DNA from: an uncultured Oscillibacter sp.
Lineage (GTDB): Bacteria; Bacillota; Clostridia; Oscillospirales; Oscillospiraceae
NCBI GenBank assembly: GCA_900550685.1
Contig: URTS01000043.1
Span: 1 to 13,440 of the forward strand
Length of the DNA stretch: 13,440 bases
Direction of reading: 5' to 3'
A program made the translations under genes and the position numbers. Below are positions 1 to 6,888 of this stretch, piece after piece. Below the pieces are notes generated by a model. That model did no database searches and was not told the origin of the DNA. It was given only the letters and a program-made list of their open reading frames with translations. Every line of letters starts with the position of its first letter. Position 1 is the stretch's first letter.

Positions 1-36
1 CGCGAAAAGCACAAGGCATAACGGAGGTAAAACGCT

Positions 37-927
37 ATGGCAATGGTCGTTATCGGCACGGTTTTCGTTGATATCAAGGGCTTCCCCGACGATCTGTATA
101 TCCCCGAGGGGCGCAACGCGGGACGCGTGGAGATAGTCCACGGCGGCGTGGGGCGCAACGTTGCGGAGGACATCGCAAACGTCGAGCTGCGGCCGCGCTT
201 TGTCGGCATGGTGGATGACACCGCCGAGGGTGCGGAGGTGCTGCGGAAGCTGAAAAACCACAAGGTCAACACCGACTACGTCGCCGTGACGCAGGACGGC
301 ATGGGCATGTGGCTGGCCGTGTTCAATAACGGCGGCGACATTGCAGGCTCGATATCCAAGCGTCCGACCTCCGACGCGATGCTGCGCATGCTCGAAGAGA
401 AAGGCGATGAGATATTTGCCGACGCCGACAGTATCGTCATCGAGATCGATCTCGACAAGGAGCTTATCAAAACCGTTTTCAGGTACGCCGAGAAGTACCA
501 TAAAAAGGTGTACGCCGTGGTCGCAAACATGTCCATCGCCTCGCAGCGGCGCGACTTTCTGCAGTCGATCGACTGCTTCGTCTGCAACGAGCAGGAGGCG
601 GGAATTCTGTTCTCAGAGGACTATGACGGCAAGACCCCGGAGGAGCTGCGGGACGTGCTGGCGGCCGCCGGCTGGGACAGCGCGGTGATGCTGGACGGCG
701 GCGGGTCCACCCAGGGAATTTTCCCCAAGGGAAAGGTGTCCAGCAGCCGGAAGGTGCCGACACTGCTGCTGTTCTGGGAGAAAAAGGAGGAACCGGCGAA
801 GGAGCCGGCCATGGAATGGGCGGCGGATAACGGGGTTCTGACAGCGGTCCAGCTGGCAGAGCCGGAGAAAGCAGTGACCCGCCGGGAACTGGCGGAAGTG
901 CTGTACCGCTGCCGGAAGCAGACGTAA
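37..927 (+). CDS. Chimeric ORF: truncated PfkB-family sugar kinase fused to phosphodiester glycosidase C-terminus with SLH-like tail
   Basis: Residues 1-~198 look like a PfkB/ribokinase-type carbohydrate kinase: VIGTVFVDIKGFP at the start, the substrate-binding stretch HGGVGRNVAEDIA (35-47), GSIS at 104-107 and FVCNEQEAGILF (181-192). The family then needs a C-terminal third carrying the GAGD catalytic/anion-hole motif and ATP site; it is absent. Instead residues ~200-247 read TPEELRDVLAAAGWDSAVML then DGGGSTQGIFP and SSRKVPTLLLFW, which is how NAGPA-type phosphodiester glycosidases of clostridial phages end. Residues 260-292 (WAADNGVL ... VTRRELAEVLYR) resemble one SLH-like repeat. GGAGGT (23-28) sits 8 bases before ATG 37; ATG 43 is an alternative start. 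Kinase activity is unlikely, and the glycosidase part is only a fragment. It may be a real deletion fusion, a decayed gene or an assembly join; the boundary lies near 634-680. Confidence 0.75.
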   Translation: MAMVVIGTVFVDIKGFPDDLYIPEGRNAGRVEIVHGGVGRNVAEDIANVELRPRFVGMVDDTAEGAEVLRKLKNHKVNTDYVAVTQDGMGMWLAVFNNGGDIAGSISKRPTSDAMLRMLEEKGDEIFADADSIVIEIDLDKELIKTVFRYAEKYHKKVYAVVANMSIASQRRDFLQSIDCFVCNEQEAGILFSEDYDGKTPEELRDVLAAAGWDSAVMLDGGGSTQGIFPKGKVSSSRKVPTLLLFWEKKEEPAKEPAMEWAADNGVLTAVQLAEPEKAVTRRELAEVLYRCRKQT

Positions 928-940
928 AAACCGAACGCAG

Positions 941-978
941 AAAAATTCCCCTGCTTCGCCGGAGCGGGGGAATTTTTT
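941..978 (+). terminator. Intrinsic terminator after the chimeric kinase ORF
   Basis: Arms 941-955 and 963-977 pair over 15 positions with one G-T wobble, leaving a 7-base loop (956-962). The 3' arm ends in six T. The A-run on the 5' side means it could also act on the minus strand. Confidence 0.9.
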
Positions 979-1074
979 GCGGATTGACGGGATTTTAACG
1001 AAATCCGGCAAAATGCTTTGCAATGCTTAACGACAGCCCCGTTGTCCTTTTCAGCGGCTGAACGGGAAAATGCG

Positions 1075-1080
1075 TATAAT
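1075..1080 (+). promoter_or_regulatory. Possible -10 element for the PH-domain gene
   Basis: An exact TATAAT lies 51 bases before the start codon at 1132, after the preceding terminator. No convincing -35 hexamer is present at 16-18 bases upstream, so only the -10 is called. Confidence 0.4.
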
Positions 1081-1131
1081 GGATATAGAAGCGAAAAGCT
1101 TACAACGTACAATATGTAGGGGGAAAATGTT

Positions 1132-1716
1132 ATGAGCAACAAACCGAATCAGGAAAAGAACGAGTTCGTGCTGGGCAGCAGCATGCTTCCGGGTGAGCAG
1201 ATCCTTTGGCAGAGTGAGACCGGAAAATTCGGACTGATGTCCGGCGTCTATGGCCGCAAGGTGCTGACCAAGTGGATCGTGACCATCGTGGTGATGCTGG
1301 CGATCATCGGTGCCTATGTGATGACGGTTGACCCGATTAAAAACAGTGTGGTGGTGATGCTGCTGATTGTTACGGCCCTGATGCTGATTTCCCCCGTGAT
1401 GGAGCGGAACAATCTCAAGGGCCAGCGGTACATCCTGACCAATCAGCGGGCAATTCTGGTCCGGGCGGACCGGAAGATCTTCACCATGCCTCTCAGCGCC
1501 ATTGACGATGCACAGATCGTGCAGCTGACGCCGGAGGAGACCTGCCTGCTGCTGGGCAGCAAGATGATGGCAGAGCCTGAAAAGCAGTACCGTTTCCGGG
1601 CGGCCCATCCTCTGGGCGCCACCGAAGAGACCGGCAATGCGGAGGGCCTGCTGTTCTACGGCATCCAGAATGCCGACCAGGCGCTGCAGCTGGTTTCCCA
1701 GCGGTCTGCCGCGTAA
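1132..1716 (+). CDS. Membrane protein with bacterial PH-like domain
   Basis: This 194-residue protein has a short polar N-terminus with PGEQILWQSE (20-29), two adjacent hydrophobic segments (about 45-66 and 72-90), then a soluble C-terminal region. The stretch GQRYILTNQRAILVRADRK followed by PLSAIDDAQIV is the typical first strands of bacterial PH (bPH/YdbS-YdbT-type) domains, where 'YxlTnxRai' is diagnostic. Such proteins sit in the cytoplasmic membrane with the PH domain probably cytosolic; their biochemical role is mostly unknown. AGGGGGA precedes ATG 1132 at good spacing. It is monocistronic, between the terminator ending at 978 and a convergent terminator at 1731. Family placement rests on the motif and topology only. 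Confidence 0.75.
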   Translation: MSNKPNQEKNEFVLGSSMLPGEQILWQSETGKFGLMSGVYGRKVLTKWIVTIVVMLAIIGAYVMTVDPIKNSVVVMLLIVTALMLISPVMERNNLKGQRYILTNQRAILVRADRKIFTMPLSAIDDAQIVQLTPEETCLLLGSKMMAEPEKQYRFRAAHPLGATEETGNAEGLLFYGIQNADQALQLVSQRSAA

Positions 1717-1730
1717 AACTTACAGCAAAA

Positions 1731-1762
1731 AAGCGGGAAGAGCCGTAAGGCTCTTCCCGCTT
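1731..1762. terminator. Bidirectional terminator between convergent genes
   Basis: Arms 1731-1744 and 1749-1762 are perfect 14-bp complements around a GTAA loop. Read on the minus strand the stem is followed by a run of six T, so it serves the DUF362 gene best. On the plus strand the tail is TTGGTATTTA, so termination of the PH-domain gene would be weaker. Confidence 0.88.
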
Positions 1763-1778
1763 GGTATTTAAGAGAAAA

Positions 1779-2891
1779 TCAGATCTTGATCAGTTCATAT
1801 TCCCGGCTGCCCAGGCCGATCTTTTCGCCGTGGGTCAGCGCAGACTCCCAGTCGGTGTCCGGATGAGCGGCCTTGAAGTAATCTTCGCACTTGCAGGCCT
1901 CGCCGCTGCCGATGACGGAGTTGGGCATCTTGGGCTGAGCCAACACCGCGTCGATGCAGGCCTGGTCCAGGGCCACGGGGTCCAGAGAGGCGAACATGCC
2001 CACATTGGGGACAATGGGCACATCGTTTTCGCCGTGGCAGTCGCAGTTGGGGGACACATCCATCACCAGGGACACATGGAAGCAGGGACGGCCGTCCACC
2101 ACTGCCTTGGTGTACTCGGCAATCTTCTTATTCAGAATGGAGGGAGCCTCATCGTACATGCACTGGATGGCGTCCTTGGGGCAGACAGCCAGGCACCGGG
2201 CGCAGCCAACGCACTTGCTGGTGTCGATGCTGGCCTTGTTGTCGGCGTCGAAGGTGAGGGCGCCGTGGGCGCAGATCCTGGCGCAGGCGTGGCAGCCCAC
2301 GCATTTTTTCTGCTTGACAAAGGGCTTGCCGCTGTTGTGCTGTTCCATTTTGCCGGCCCGGGAGCCGCAGCCCATGCCGATGTTTTTCAGGCAGCCGCCG
2401 AAGCCTGCCTGCTCGTGGCCCTTGAAGTGGGTCAGGGAGATGAACACATCAGCGTCCATCACGGCCCGGCCAATCTTGGCCTCCTTCACATATTCGCCGC
2501 CCTCCACGGGAACAGCCACCTCGTCGTTGCCCTTGAGACCGTCTGCAATGATGATGTGGCAGCCGGTGGAGTAGGGGGTGAAGCCGTTGACATAAGCGGA
2601 TTCCATGTGGTCCAGCGCGTTTTTGCGGCCGCCGATATACAGGGTGTTGCAGTCCGTCAGAAAGGGCTTGCCGCCCTGACCCTTTACCAGATCCGCCACG
2701 GTCTTGGCCCAGTTGGGACGGAGGTAAGCCAGATTGCCCGGCTCGCCGAAGTGCATTTTGATGGCCACGTATTTGCCGTCCATATCGATGTCGCCAAAAC
2801 CGGCGGTCATCATCAGACGGGCCAGCTTTTGCTGAAGGTTTTCCCGCCAGCTGGGGCAGCGGAAGTCTGCAAAATAAACCTTGGATGCCAT
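1779..2891 (-). CDS. DUF362 domain protein with two 4Fe-4S ferredoxin motifs
   Basis: The 370-residue product has a DUF362 core with the sequence HFKGHEQAGFGGCLKNIG (155-172), followed by a dicluster ferredoxin insert. Cys 197, 200, 203 and 207 and Cys 227, 230, 233 and 237 fit CxxCxxCxxxC and CxxCxxCxxxCP and should hold two 4Fe-4S clusters. A further Cys-rich segment, NCDCHGEND (282-290), follows. DUF362 proteins are widespread in anaerobes and are thought to be cytoplasmic electron carriers or oxidoreductases; the substrate is not known. There is no signal peptide. AAGGAGA lies 7 bases or so upstream of ATG 2891. It is a single-gene unit with its own unusual promoter (2944-2974), suggesting induction by a specific signal rather than constitutive expression. 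Confidence 0.9.
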   Translation of the reverse strand: MASKVYFADFRCPSWRENLQQKLARLMMTAGFGDIDMDGKYVAIKMHFGEPGNLAYLRPNWAKTVADLVKGQGGKPFLTDCNTLYIGGRKNALDHMESAYVNGFTPYSTGCHIIIADGLKGNDEVAVPVEGGEYVKEAKIGRAVMDADVFISLTHFKGHEQAGFGGCLKNIGMGCGSRAGKMEQHNSGKPFVKQKKCVGCHACARICAHGALTFDADNKASIDTSKCVGCARCLAVCPKDAIQCMYDEAPSILNKKIAEYTKAVVDGRPCFHVSLVMDVSPNCDCHGENDVPIVPNVGMFASLDPVALDQACIDAVLAQPKMPNSVIGSGEACKCEDYFKAAHPDTDWESALTHGEKIGLGSREYELIKI

Positions 2892-2943
2892 AATTGTTTC
2901 TCCTTACCAAATCTTTTCCGGGGTATCTTTCCAAATCAGAGTT

Positions 2944-2974
2944 ATTATAAGACCTAGAGTTCACTCTATGTCAA
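2944..2974 (-). promoter_or_regulatory. MerR-type promoter and operator dyad of the DUF362 gene
   Basis: On the minus strand TTGACA (2974-2969) and TATAAT (2949-2944) are both perfect but separated by 19 bases. Inside the spacer is a perfect 6-2-6 inverted repeat TAGAGT/ACTCTA (2955-2968). It extends to GAC...GTC at 2951 and 2972 with one mismatch, giving 9 of 10 paired arm positions. MerR-family activators bind exactly such dyads in over-long 19-20 bp spacers and twist the DNA to align the hexamers. The regulator gene is not in this window. Confidence 0.75.
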
Positions 2975-3029
2975 GAGAAAAATGTTTTTTGCCTTGCACA
3001 TAGGATGGAGGGGGCGGCAGACCCAAAGA

Positions 3030-3056
3030 AAAAGAGGGGACGCTGTCCCCTCTTTT
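3030..3056 (-). terminator. Intrinsic terminator of the 138-residue gene
   Basis: Arms 3030-3041 and 3045-3056 are perfect 12-bp complements with a 3-base loop. On the minus strand the stem ends in CTCTTTTTCTTT, 22 bases after the stop codon of the gene at 3079-3495. Confidence 0.88.
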
Positions 3057-3078
3057 CGCAACTGTATGAAATTGCGTT

Positions 3079-3495
3079 TTATCCCTCGTCCAGATCCACC
3101 GTTACCCGGTCGGTGCCGTGAGCGTCAAATTCGGAGAGGTAGGCGTCGATTCGGGCCATGAGGGCGGTGTAGTTTTCACGGGTCAGGGGCTGGCCGTCCA
3201 GGTCCCGCAGGGCCAGCTCTTCCGCCAGGATCTCATAGAACACGGTGTCCTCATACTGTTCAATGGCATCGTGAATGCCGCCGTCGGCAAAAGCACGGGA
3301 GGGGATCAGATTTCCCCGGTACTGCTCCACCAGCTTGGGCATTCCCTGGGGGAGGCACTGAGAGAAAACGGCGCTTTCCACCTGGTCGTATTCTTCAATA
3401 CGGTCGTCGCCCCGGGTGGAGTTCAGCACCCAGTTTCCTATGTATACCAGATCCAGCAGATACCGGAACTGCCGGTCCGTCAATTCAAGCTTCAT
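3079..3495 (-). CDS. Conserved-looking hypothetical protein, 138 residues
   Basis: I do not recognise the family. The product is acidic and soluble, predicted mostly helical, with LTDRQFRYLLDLVYIGNWVLNS-like N-terminal helix, a mid-section QYEDTVFYEILAEELALRD and a C-terminal ENYTALMARIDAYLSEFD followed by an acidic tail (DLDEG). There is no signal peptide, membrane segment or cysteine motif. Coding is well supported: AGGAGGTGG is placed at ideal spacing before ATG 3495, there is an extended -10 promoter upstream and a strong terminator downstream. Small proteins of this shape are common next to housekeeping loci in Oscillospiraceae; position gives no functional hint because it is transcribed away from murI. 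Confidence 0.8.
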   Translation of the reverse strand: MKLELTDRQFRYLLDLVYIGNWVLNSTRGDDRIEEYDQVESAVFSQCLPQGMPKLVEQYRGNLIPSRAFADGGIHDAIEQYEDTVFYEILAEELALRDLDGQPLTRENYTALMARIDAYLSEFDAHGTDRVTVDLDEG

Positions 3496-3523
3496 ATGGA
3501 GCCACCTCCTGTCATCGGGAGGT

Positions 3524-3532
3524 ATTATAGCA
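3524..3532 (-). promoter_or_regulatory. Extended -10 promoter of the 138-residue gene
   Basis: The minus strand reads TGCTATAAT, an extended -10 (TGn plus perfect hexamer), 29 bases before ATG 3495. The best -35 at 17-bp spacing (TAGCTT, 3552-3547) is weak, which fits an extended -10 promoter. Confidence 0.6.
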
Positions 3533-3668
3533 GAAGCGGCCTGAAAAAGCTATATAAAAAAGAGGGCAAATCCCCTAAAATCTGCCTGGGACCCGGAAAA
3601 AAGGGGCCTCCGACGGAAAAAACAGGGAAATCCGGCGCTTTTCTGCGGGGAAAACCATCCTTTTGCCC

Positions 3669-3697
3669 TTGCGAAGCAGAAAAAGCTATTGTATAAT
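3669..3697 (+). promoter_or_regulatory. Sigma-A promoter of the murI operon
   Basis: TTGCGA (3669-3674) and TATAAT (3692-3697) are separated by exactly 17 bases, 41 bases before the murI start. This is the only good promoter upstream of the three-gene operon. Confidence 0.8.
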
Positions 3698-3737
3698 GTA
3701 CATTCTGAATGAGAACATTGGAAAAGGAGGAAGCGGT

Positions 3738-4553
3738 ATGGATAACCGTCCCATCGGCGTATTTGATTCCGGCCTGGGCGGTCTGACGGCGGTGAAGGCC
3801 CTGCGTCAGATCCTGCCGGAGGAGAAGCTGATCTATTTCGGGGATACGGCCCGGGTGCCTTACGGCGGCCGGTCCAAGGAGACCCTGCTGAAATACGCCC
3901 GGCAGGATGTCCGGTTCCTCCGCTCCTTTGACCTGAAGGCCATCGTCATCGCCTGCGGCACCGTATCCACCACCTCGCTGGACACCTTGCAGGCGGAAAA
4001 CGACCTGCCCATTGTAGGCGTGGTGGAGCCCACCTGCCGGCGGGCCCTGCTGGTGACGCAGAACAAGAAGGTGGGCATCATCGCCACTCTGGCTTCCATC
4101 CGCTCCGGCGCCTATGAGGCCATGCTGCGGCGGCTGGACCCGGCGGTGGAGATCATCGGAAAGCCCTGTCCGCTGTTTGTGCCCCTGGTGGAAAACGGCC
4201 GGATCAGCCGGGGAGACGTGGTGATCGAGACCGTGGCCCGGGAATACCTGGAGCCCCTGAAGGCCACCGGGGTGGACACCCTGATCCTGGGCTGCACCCA
4301 TTACCCTCTGCTGACGGATATCATCCGGGACATCATGGGACCGGAGGTGACCTTGGTCTCCGCCGGAGAAGAGTCTGCCTTTGAGCTGAAGCGGCTGCTG
4401 AAAGCAGACCGCCTGCGGGCGGAAGCGACCCGGGAGGGCGGCGTGGATTTCTACGTCAGCGACCGGCCGGAGGACTTTGAACACATCGCCTCGGTTTTTC
4501 TGGGGGAAAACCTGTGCCACAGCGCGGAGAGGATCAACATTGAACAGTATTGA
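3738..4553 (+). CDS. murI: Glutamate racemase
   Basis: MurI converts L-glutamate to D-glutamate for peptidoglycan precursors in the cytoplasm, without cofactor, using two cysteines. At 271 residues it has the usual family length. Visible motifs are GVFDSGLGGLTAV (7-19, with Asp10-Ser11), VPYGGR (40-45), the first catalytic Cys73, the second catalytic Cys186 in GCTHYPLL, and VSAGEESA (207-214). The residue after Cys73 is Gly (ACGTVS), where many MurI enzymes have Asn (ACNT), a residue that contacts substrate. ATG 3738 is chosen because AAAAGGAGG lies at ideal spacing and homology begins there; the frame is open further upstream but without a start signal. The downstream gene overlaps its end, so this heads a murI-DUF1934-argS operon. 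Confidence 0.95.
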   Translation: MDNRPIGVFDSGLGGLTAVKALRQILPEEKLIYFGDTARVPYGGRSKETLLKYARQDVRFLRSFDLKAIVIACGTVSTTSLDTLQAENDLPIVGVVEPTCRRALLVTQNKKVGIIATLASIRSGAYEAMLRRLDPAVEIIGKPCPLFVPLVENGRISRGDVVIETVAREYLEPLKATGVDTLILGCTHYPLLTDIIRDIMGPEVTLVSAGEESAFELKRLLKADRLRAEATREGGVDFYVSDRPEDFEHIASVFLGENLCHSAERINIEQY

Positions 4554-4980
4554 AACGGAAAAGCTCCCGGTGATGATCTCCGTCCGGGGGGAGCAGTACT
4601 ATGACGGTGTGGACCCGGACGCCACGGAACTGATGACGGAGGGGACTCTGGAGCGGACGGAGGAGGGCCTGCGCATCAGCTATCAGGAAACGGAACTCAC
4701 CGGCATGGAGGGGACCTGCACCACCTTTGAGATCGGCCCCAGCCGGGTGATCCTGCGGCGCAGCGGCAGCGTGAATTCCCAGATGGTCTTTGAAGAGGGG
4801 AAACAGCATACCTCCCTGTATGAAACGCCCTTCGGCGAGCTGTCCGTGGACATCCAGACCGGACGCCTGCGGCACAATCTGACGGAGCGGGGCGGCATCA
4901 TGGAGATTAAGTATTCCATTGCCGTGGAGCACGTGGTTACCGGGCGGAACTGCTTCAAGATCCGGGTGCGGCGGAAATAA
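4540..4980 (+). CDS. DUF1934 / YwiB-like beta-barrel protein
   Basis: This small protein (146 residues from TTG 4540) matches the DUF1934 family: VMISVRGEQYYDG near the start, LRISYQETELTGMEGTCTTF, then ILRRSG and MEIKYSIAVEH near the end. The family folds as a calycin-like barrel; its function is unknown. In Bacillus subtilis the homologue ywiB lies directly before argS, as here, which supports the call. I prefer TTG 4540 because GGAGAGG (4526-4532) is 7 bases upstream; it would overlap murI by 14 bases and imply translational coupling. ATG 4573 is a possible alternative (135 residues) but has no ribosome site. argS follows after 35 bases with no terminator between. Confidence 0.85.
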   Translation: MNSIETEKLPVMISVRGEQYYDGVDPDATELMTEGTLERTEEGLRISYQETELTGMEGTCTTFEIGPSRVILRRSGSVNSQMVFEEGKQHTSLYETPFGELSVDIQTGRLRHNLTERGGIMEIKYSIAVEHVVTGRNCFKIRVRRK

Positions 4981-5015
4981 TCAGATAATTTTAACCGAAG
5001 AAAGGGTTTAACGAT

Positions 5016-6755
5016 ATGACGAACATGATCCAAAACGCGAAGGACCAGGCAGCGGTCCTGGCCATGGCGGCTTACAAGGCCGCGGCGGCGGACGGCACCC
5101 TGCCCCAGGCGGAGGTCAAGACCGCCCCGGTGGAGATCCCCAAGGACACCGCCAACGGCGACTACACCACCACCTTTGCCCTGGCGGCGGCCAAGGCCTT
5201 GGGCAAGCCTCCCCGGGTCATCGCCCAGGCACTGCTGGACCATATGGACCTCACCGGCACTTATTTCACCTCCGCGGAGATCGCGGGCCCCGGCTTCCTG
5301 AACTTCCGGCTGGGAGACGCCTGGTACGCCGGGGTGATGAACGCCGTGGAGACCGAGCGGGACGCCTACGGCACCAACGACAGTCTGACGGGCAAAAAGA
5401 TCATGGTGGAGTTCGTCTCCGCCAACCCCACCGGCCCCATGCACATGGGCAACGCCCGGGGCGGCGTGCTGGGCGATACCCTGGCCTCCGTCCTCTCCGC
5501 CTGCGGCGCGGATGTGACCCGGGAGTTTTATGTAAACGACGCCGGACACCAGATCGACAAGTTCGCCCGCTCCATCGAGGTCCGCTACCTCCAGCTGATC
5601 AACGGCGAGGATTCCATTGCCTTCCCGGAGGACGGCTATCAGGGCGGGGACATCAAGGATCTGGCCAAGGCCTATTATGACGAGCATGGCGACAGTCTGC
5701 TGAACGTCTCCGAAAAGGAGCGGCAGGACACCCTGGCCCAGTACGGCCTTTCCGTGAACCTGCCCCGGATGAAGGCGGACCTGGAGCGTTACAAGATCCA
5801 CTACGACAACTGGTTCTACGAGTCCTCCCTCCACGAGAGCGGCTATGTGGCCGAGACCGTGGACCTGCTGACGGAAAAGGGCTGGACCTATGAAAAGGAC
5901 GGCGCTCTGTGGCTGAAGACCGCCGACATTCTCCGGGACCACTTCCGGAAGATGGGCAAGAAGGAAAAGGACATCGAAAAGCTGGACCTGAAGGACGACG
6001 TGCTCCGCCGGGCCAACGGCTTCTATACCTACTTTGCCGCTGACATCGCCTATCACCGCAACAAGTTCGCTGTCCGGGGCTTCGATAAGGTCATCAACGT
6101 CTGGGGCGCGGACCACCACGGTCACGTGGCCCGGCTGAAGGGCGCTCTGGACGCTCTGGACCTCAACGGCAGCGAGCGGCTGGACATCGTGCTGATGCAG
6201 CTGGTGAAGCTGCTGCGGGACGGCGAGGTGGTCCGCATGTCCAAGCGCACCGGCAAGGCCATTTCCCTCCACGACCTGCTGGACGAGGTCAGCGTGGACG
6301 CCGCCCGGTGGTACTTCAACGCCAAGCCAGACACCCAGATGGAATTCGACCTGGGTCTGGCCGTCCGGGAGGACAGCGAGAACCCCATCTACTATGTGGA
6401 ATACGCCCACGCCCGGATCTGCTCCCTGCTGCGGGCATTGGAGAGCGACGGCGTCGCCGTGCCGGAGACCGCCGACCTGAGCCTGCTCTCCGGCGAGGCA
6501 GAAAAGGCCCTCATCAAGCAGCTGGCCCAGTACTGCGAGGAGATCAAGCTGGCGGCCCGGGACTATGACCCCAGCCACATCAACCGCTGCCTCCAGGAGC
6601 TGGCGGGCTGCTTCCACCGGTTCTACACTGCTTGCCGCATCCGGGGCGAGGAACCCCAGGTGGCCGCCGCCCGGCTAAAGCTGGCGGACGATACCCGCAT
6701 CGTGCTGAAAAACGGTCTGGCCCTCATCGGCGTGGATGCACCGGAGAAAATGTAA
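5016..6755 (+). CDS. argS: Arginyl-tRNA synthetase
   Basis: A class I aminoacyl-tRNA synthetase that charges tRNA-Arg in the cytoplasm. Over 579 residues it shows the N-terminal Arg-specific domain with NGDYTTTFALAAAKALGK (47-64) and GPGFLNFRL (91-99), the HIGH-type signature PTGPMHMGNARGG (138-150, with HMGN in place of HxGH, seen in other Bacillota enzymes as well), VNDAGHQ, the KMSK loop as RMSKRTGK (407-414), and a C-terminal DALR anticodon-binding domain starting around YYVEYAHARICSLL. The start ATG 5016 follows GAAAGGG; ATG 5025 is also possible. It is the last gene of the murI operon, followed by a strong terminator at 6767. No T-box leader precedes it, since the upstream gap is only 35 bases. 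Confidence 0.97.
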   Translation: MTNMIQNAKDQAAVLAMAAYKAAAADGTLPQAEVKTAPVEIPKDTANGDYTTTFALAAAKALGKPPRVIAQALLDHMDLTGTYFTSAEIAGPGFLNFRLGDAWYAGVMNAVETERDAYGTNDSLTGKKIMVEFVSANPTGPMHMGNARGGVLGDTLASVLSACGADVTREFYVNDAGHQIDKFARSIEVRYLQLINGEDSIAFPEDGYQGGDIKDLAKAYYDEHGDSLLNVSEKERQDTLAQYGLSVNLPRMKADLERYKIHYDNWFYESSLHESGYVAETVDLLTEKGWTYEKDGALWLKTADILRDHFRKMGKKEKDIEKLDLKDDVLRRANGFYTYFAADIAYHRNKFAVRGFDKVINVWGADHHGHVARLKGALDALDLNGSERLDIVLMQLVKLLRDGEVVRMSKRTGKAISLHDLLDEVSVDAARWYFNAKPDTQMEFDLGLAVREDSENPIYYVEYAHARICSLLRALESDGVAVPETADLSLLSGEAEKALIKQLAQYCEEIKLAARDYDPSHINRCLQELAGCFHRFYTACRIRGEEPQVAAARLKLADDTRIVLKNGLALIGVDAPEKM

Positions 6756-6766
6756 ACAACCGCTAT

Positions 6767-6802
6767 CGTAAAAAAAAGAGCCGGTCGGCTCTTTTTTTTA
6801 CG
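6767..6802. terminator. Strong terminator after argS
   Basis: Perfect 16-bp arms (6767-6782 and 6787-6802) surround a GGTC loop and contain eight A and eight T, so the plus-strand U-tract follows a GC core GAGCC/GGCTC. Confidence 0.95.
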
Positions 6803-6804
6803 GC

Positions 6805-6833
6805 TTGACAGTCTGTGTGCTTCGCGTTATACT
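6805..6833 (+). promoter_or_regulatory. Consensus sigma-A promoter of azlCD
   Basis: TTGACA (6805-6810) is 17 bases from TATACT (6828-6833). The -35 begins two bases after the argS terminator stem. The start codon is 56 bases downstream, leaving a leader of roughly 48 bases. Confidence 0.9.
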
Positions 6834-6888
6834 CGCAAGCACCGCTGATATCAAAAATAAGCAGATTTTACGGAAAAAAGGGGAAGTT

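Noticed and set aside
3496..3668. Small RNA or extra gene in the gap between the 138-residue gene and murI
   Set aside because: No start with ribosome site, no strong hairpin and no terminator were found; only the two divergent promoters are supported.
4981..5015. T-box or other riboswitch before argS
   Set aside because: Only 35 bases separate it from the preceding gene, too short for such a leader.
4683..6617. Long open frame on the minus strand opposite argS
   Set aside because: It is a mirror of GC-rich, codon-biased argS. The product is low-complexity and rich in Val, Gly and Leu, with no ribosome site or family motif.
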